Assembly (NCBI RefSeq): GCF_009796285.1
Contig: NZ_CP047020.1
Span: 4,278,001 to 4,342,000, forward strand
Direction of reading: 5' to 3'
Source: Streptomyces broussonetiae
Lineage (GTDB): Bacteria; Actinomycetota; Actinomycetes; Streptomycetales; Streptomycetaceae
Length of the DNA: 64,000 nt
Part shown: piece after piece, positions 60,539 to 64,000 of the stretch
Layout of the letters: each line of letters opens with the position of its first letter
Numbering within the stretch: position 1 is the stretch's first letter
The notes under the pieces: generated by a model
What the model was told of the DNA's origin: nothing
The model's input: only the letters and a program-made list of their open reading frames with translations
The model's database searches: none
Program-made: the position numbers and the translations under genes

Positions 60539-61797
60539 CGGGATTCCGTAAGCGGGTCGTCGCGCTCACCGTGCTGATCGCCACCGCCGTGGTGGCAATA
60601 CTGGTCGTGGTCTCGCACGTGCTGCTGAGCCGGGTGACGGACACCGACGCGCACGATCTGGCACGTACTCGCGCCGAGGCGGTCGCGGCGAACGTCACCG
60701 CCAAAGGCGGCCGTGTCGTTCTGACGGAGAACAGCAGCGAGGCGCTGGACGAGGTCGCCTGGGTGTATGCCGACGGCCGCCTGATCGACGGGAACGTGCC
60801 GCCGAGCGTGGTCGATCGCGTCGAGGAGCTGGCGGACTCCGGGCGATCGCAGACCGCGACGGTCGGCGATTACCTCCTGTACGCGCGGCAGGTCCCGATC
60901 CACGGCCACCACGTCATGGTGATCGTCCGGGTGGACCTCACGCCCTACGAGACATCCGAGCAGCGCAGCCTGGCCTTGTCCCTGATACTGGGCGGCCTCA
61001 CGATCCTCCTCGCCGGCGGTGTCGCGCACCTCGTGGTACACCGCGCGCTGCGGGTCGTGCACGAGATGGCCGCCCTCGCCGACGACTGGGGCCATCACGA
61101 ACCCGGGCGCCGCTTCAACCTCGGAGTCCCCCGCGACGAGTTCGGGGAACTGGGGCGGACCCTGGACCACCTCCTGGAACGCGTCGACAACGCGCTGGCG
61201 GACGAGCGACGGCTCACCGATGAGATCGCCCACGAGCTCAGGACACCGCTCACGGTCCTGCGGGCCGAGGCGCAGCTGGCGCAGCTGTCCGGCAAGCCGG
61301 TGCCGCCGGAGGCGGTGCTGAGCGAGGTCGACCGCCTCGATGCGGCGATCACGACGCTTCTGCGCGCCGCTCGGGCACGGACGGACGAGGTGACCCGGTG
61401 CGACCTGCGCTCCGCCGCACGACAGGTGATCGCCGGCCGCGCGGTCGAGGTCGCCTTCCCCGCGAAGGTCGAGGTCGCCGTGGCGGCCGACGTCGCCGTG
61501 TCGCTGCTGTCACCCCTGCTGGACAACGGCCTGCGGCATGCGAAGTCCCGTGTGTGGATCACCGCCCGCAACCAGGGCGAGGCCGTCGTGGTCGATGTCC
61601 TGGACGACGGCCCCGGATTCGATCCCGCGGACGTCGACCGGGTCTTCGAGGCGGGGGTGACCGGCGGTGGCGGGTACGGGCTGGGGCTGCCGGTGGTCCG
61701 GCGCATCGCCGCCTCGGCCGGTGTGGAGGTCCGTGCGATCGCGGACGGCCGCGGTCACGTCGAGGTGACGCTCCCGGCCGCCCGTGCAACCGCGTAG
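60529..61797 (+). CDS. Sensor histidine kinase
   Basis: A 422-residue kinase: TM1 (residues 10-33), an extracytoplasmic sensor of about 110 residues, TM2 (150-172), HAMP, H-box with His235 (DEIAHELRTPLTVL), N-box LLDNGLRHA and G-boxes VLDDGPGFD and GGYGLGLPVV. It phosphorylates the overlapping regulator. A COG4705-type gene starts 38 bp downstream, so membrane stress or ion status may be sensed; that is inference. Confidence 0.9.
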
Positions 61798-61835
61798 TCA
61801 GGTTATGTGCAGATTCCCCGCGTAAACCTCCCCGC

Positions 61836-63110
61836 ATGACAACGACAACGGAAGCACGCGCGCGCAGCGGGCGGCTCATGCTCAACAAGGTTCCCGAGGT
61901 CACCGTCTGGTTCTGGGTGATCAAGATCCTGTGCACGACCGTCGGTGAGAGCTTCGCCGACTGGATCAACATGAAGCTGGGCGTCGGCCTGGTGAACACG
62001 GCCTGGATCTTCACCGCGGTGTTCGTGGTGGTCCTGGCCGTCCAGCTGCGGCTGAAGCGGTACGTTCCGTTCCCCTACTGGCTGACCGTGGTCGTTGTCA
62101 GCGTCACGGGCACCCTGTACACCGACATCCTCACCGACCAGCTGAACGTGCCGCTGTGGATCAGTTCCGCGGTCTTCTCGGTGCTGCTTGCGGTGGTCTT
62201 CGGTGTCTGGTGGCTGCGCGAGCGCACCTTGTCGATCCACTCGGTCACGACGCTTCCGCGGGAGTCGTTCTACTGGCTGACCGTCCTGGTCACCTTCGCG
62301 CTCGGCACCGCGACCGGCGACTGGACCCTGGAGCTGACCGGCTGGAGCCCGGGGGTCTCGGTGTTGCTCCCGCTCGGCCTCATCGCGGCGATCACGGCGC
62401 TGTGGAGGTTCGGCGCGAACCCGGTGCTGTCCTTCTGGCTCGCCTACATCCTGACCCGCCCGCTCGGCGCGAACATCGGCGACTGGCTCGCCTCCCCCAA
62501 GGTCGCCCAGAACCCGGGCGACCCGACCGGTCTCGACCTGGGCACATTCACCACCAGCCTGATCTTCCTCGGCCTGATCCTGGCCACGGTGGTCTACCTG
62601 ACGGTGACGCGCTCGGACGTGACCGAGACCCACGAGGCGACCCACGCGGCACCGGCCACCAGCAACCCGCGCAAGGAGCGCACCGCGCTGGCCGGCTTCG
62701 GACTGCTCGCCGTCGCCACCGCGGGCCTGCTGGTCTGGGCCCACGGCCAGCCGCACGTCGGCCCGGCGCCGGAGACCGACAACACCTCCGCCGTCCAGAT
62801 GGCTCCCGGCCAGGCGGTGAAGAAGTTCCCGCCCGCCAAGGTCGACGCACTGAAGACCCTCGCCTCCACCTCGCTCAAGGACGCACGCTCGGGCAACGCG
62901 GCCGGAGCCCATGCGGCAGCCCAGAAGCTGCGTGACCTGTGGGACGCCGACCAGGATTCGCTGCAGCCGCTGGACCAGACCGGCTGGACCTCCATCGACG
63001 CCCAGATGGACAAGGTGCTCAAGACGTTCGGCATCGATCACCCGAACCCGCCGATGTCGCCTGCACAGCAGGAGAAGGAACTGAACGCCCTCCTGACGGA
63101 CATGGGCTGA
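61836..63110 (+). CDS. COG4705-type membrane protein with C-terminal helical domain
   Basis: A 424-residue protein. Residues 1-265 align with the gene at 57583 (LNKVPEVTVWFWVIKILCTT, ERTLSIHSVTTLPRESFYW, SFWLAYILTRPLGANIGDWL). A ninth helix (LAGFGLLAVATAGLLVWAHG) then leads to an extra domain of about 140 residues rich in Ala/Lys helices (AAGAHAAAQKLRDLWDADQD). It probably belongs to the regulator-kinase operon and is the likely output. Confidence 0.8.
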   Translation: MTTTTEARARSGRLMLNKVPEVTVWFWVIKILCTTVGESFADWINMKLGVGLVNTAWIFTAVFVVVLAVQLRLKRYVPFPYWLTVVVVSVTGTLYTDILTDQLNVPLWISSAVFSVLLAVVFGVWWLRERTLSIHSVTTLPRESFYWLTVLVTFALGTATGDWTLELTGWSPGVSVLLPLGLIAAITALWRFGANPVLSFWLAYILTRPLGANIGDWLASPKVAQNPGDPTGLDLGTFTTSLIFLGLILATVVYLTVTRSDVTETHEATHAAPATSNPRKERTALAGFGLLAVATAGLLVWAHGQPHVGPAPETDNTSAVQMAPGQAVKKFPPAKVDALKTLASTSLKDARSGNAAGAHAAAQKLRDLWDADQDSLQPLDQTGWTSIDAQMDKVLKTFGIDHPNPPMSPAQQEKELNALLTDMG

Positions 63111-63117
63111 CAGACCG

Positions 63118-63158
63118 CACTGAGCCCGCCCGGCCCACCCGGCCGGGCGGGCTCAGTG
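63118..63158. terminator. Bidirectional hairpin terminator
   Basis: CACTGAGCCCGCCCGG / CCGGGCGGGCTCAGTG, a 16-bp perfect stem with 9-base loop, between the convergent COG4705 gene and the minus-strand regulator. Confidence 0.8.
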
Positions 63159-63224
63159 TGCCGCAGAATCCCATGGGACTGGCGCTGACCAGGGCCAGTC
63201 AACTCTTCGTCCCGGCCCACCGCT

Positions 63225-63959
63225 CTAGCCGCAGCACTCAAGGCGGTAACCATGTCCCCTGAGCGTGGTGATGTGAGGCAACCGGCAAGGGCGGGCGGAC
63301 TCCTCGGCGGCCTGGGTGAGACGTCGGCGCAGGCCGGCCATGGTGACGTCGAGGGTCTTGGTGGGGCCGAACCAGTTCTCGTCCCACACCTGTGCCATCA
63401 GCGTTTCTCGCGAGACGGCGGTGCCGGGGTTCCTGGCGAGCAGGGCGAGGAGGTCGAACTCCTTCGGCCGCAAGGCGATCTCCGTGTCGTGAAGGGTGCA
63501 GCGGCGGGACGTGGTGTCGATGACCAGGTCGCCGAGCCGTAGTGGGGGCTGCGGCTGCGACGTGCTGGTCTGGCGGCGCAGGTGGGCGCGGAGGCGGGCC
63601 AGCAGGACGGTGAGGCTGAAGGGTTTGACCAGGTAGTCGTCGGCGCCTGCGTCCAGGCCGGCGATGACGTCGATGTCGTCGGTACGGGCGGTGAGGATCA
63701 CGATCAGCACGTCGGGGAGGCGGGCGCGCAGGGTGCGGGCGAGGTCCAGTCCGTCGAGGTCGGGCAGGCCGAGATCCAGGAGAACCGCGTCGTAGGCAGT
63801 GCGGTCCGTCTCCGCCAGGGCCGAGGCGCCGGTGCGGCTCCAGGTGGGGCGGTAGCCGTTGACGCGGAGGTCGGCTTCCAGGTGGTGTCCGATGGTGTCG
63901 TCGTCCTCGACGACCAGGATGTGCAGGCGGCTGCGGTCCGGTGCGGCAGGCGTGCCCAT
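63225..63959 (-). CDS. OmpR-family response regulator
   Basis: A 244-residue regulator: receiver with VEDDD (residues 17-21), Asp62 (LLDLGLPDLDG) and YLVKPF, and a winged-helix output domain (LRPKEFDLLALLARNPG, TLDVTMAGLRRRL, TLRGHGYRLE). It has no kinase partner inside the window; one may lie upstream beyond base 64,000 or downstream elsewhere. Confidence 0.88.
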   Translation of the reverse strand: MGTPAAPDRSRLHILVVEDDDTIGHHLEADLRVNGYRPTWSRTGASALAETDRTAYDAVLLDLGLPDLDGLDLARTLRARLPDVLIVILTARTDDIDVIAGLDAGADDYLVKPFSLTVLLARLRAHLRRQTSTSQPQPPLRLGDLVIDTTSRRCTLHDTEIALRPKEFDLLALLARNPGTAVSRETLMAQVWDENWFGPTKTLDVTMAGLRRRLTQAAEESARPCRLPHITTLRGHGYRLECCG

Positions 63960-64000
63960 GGCAACAGAGTAGACAGGTCGCTCCCCTGCAGGCGGGCTCA

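Overview
The window is high-GC actinobacterial DNA and reads as a Streptomyces chromosome. It carries an HrdD-like group 2 sigma factor with a SigR-type promoter, a CIRCE site, DnaA boxes of the TTGTCCACA type, a Rex-type operator, GTG/TTG starts, and the usual dense mix of MFS pumps and TetR/MarR/MerR/IclR regulators. All calls come from reading the sequence; no database search was run.

Positions 1-30.7 kb are ordinary chromosome. In order: the end of a K+/H+ antiporter, an MFS permease, a CIRCE-preceded FmdB zinc-ribbon protein, methylthioadenosine phosphorylase, a CpaB-like SAF protein, MscL, an LtrA-type membrane protein behind a Rex-like operator, a P1/DmpA peptidase and an L,D-transpeptidase lipoprotein. 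Then come the fructose operon fruR-fruK-fruA (minus strand), several drug-efflux or regulator pairs, hrdD, an extradiol dioxygenase with a divergent MarR, an M6 metalloprotease with an 810-bp in-frame repeat insertion, and a double IclR regulator.

Positions 30.75-46.65 kb hold a complete actinomycete integrative and conjugative element (AICE) of the pSAM2 type in a tRNA-Arg(CCU) gene, bounded by 43-bp att repeats. Its minus-strand backbone is int, xis, a RepSA-like initiator (which seems to start with ATC), small Spd proteins, an FtsK-type transfer ATPase and a GntR repressor. A Nudix protein and three small genes diverge from the repressor. One operator motif, ACTCGTCTA, recurs before each transcription unit. 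A large two-stem inverted repeat (39,982-40,092) may be an origin. The cargo is a nucleotidyltransferase-like pair, an XRE/TRADD-N-associated membrane protein, a tRNA-Pro fragment and a GIY-YIG protein.

Positions 46.65-57.4 kb are accreted accessory DNA. A second, truncated integrase abuts attR, followed by a paralogue of the TRADD-N-associated membrane protein, an XRE-DUF5753/DUF6879 module and small genes. A 3.9-kb IS1380 composite transposon carrying an SDR and its XRE regulator has split a 75-codon membrane-protein gene, leaving a 5-bp target duplication that lets the gene be rebuilt exactly.

Positions 57.5-64 kb carry two COG4705-type membrane proteins on either side of a BASS-family transporter and a response regulator/histidine kinase pair, and end with a second OmpR-type regulator on the minus strand.
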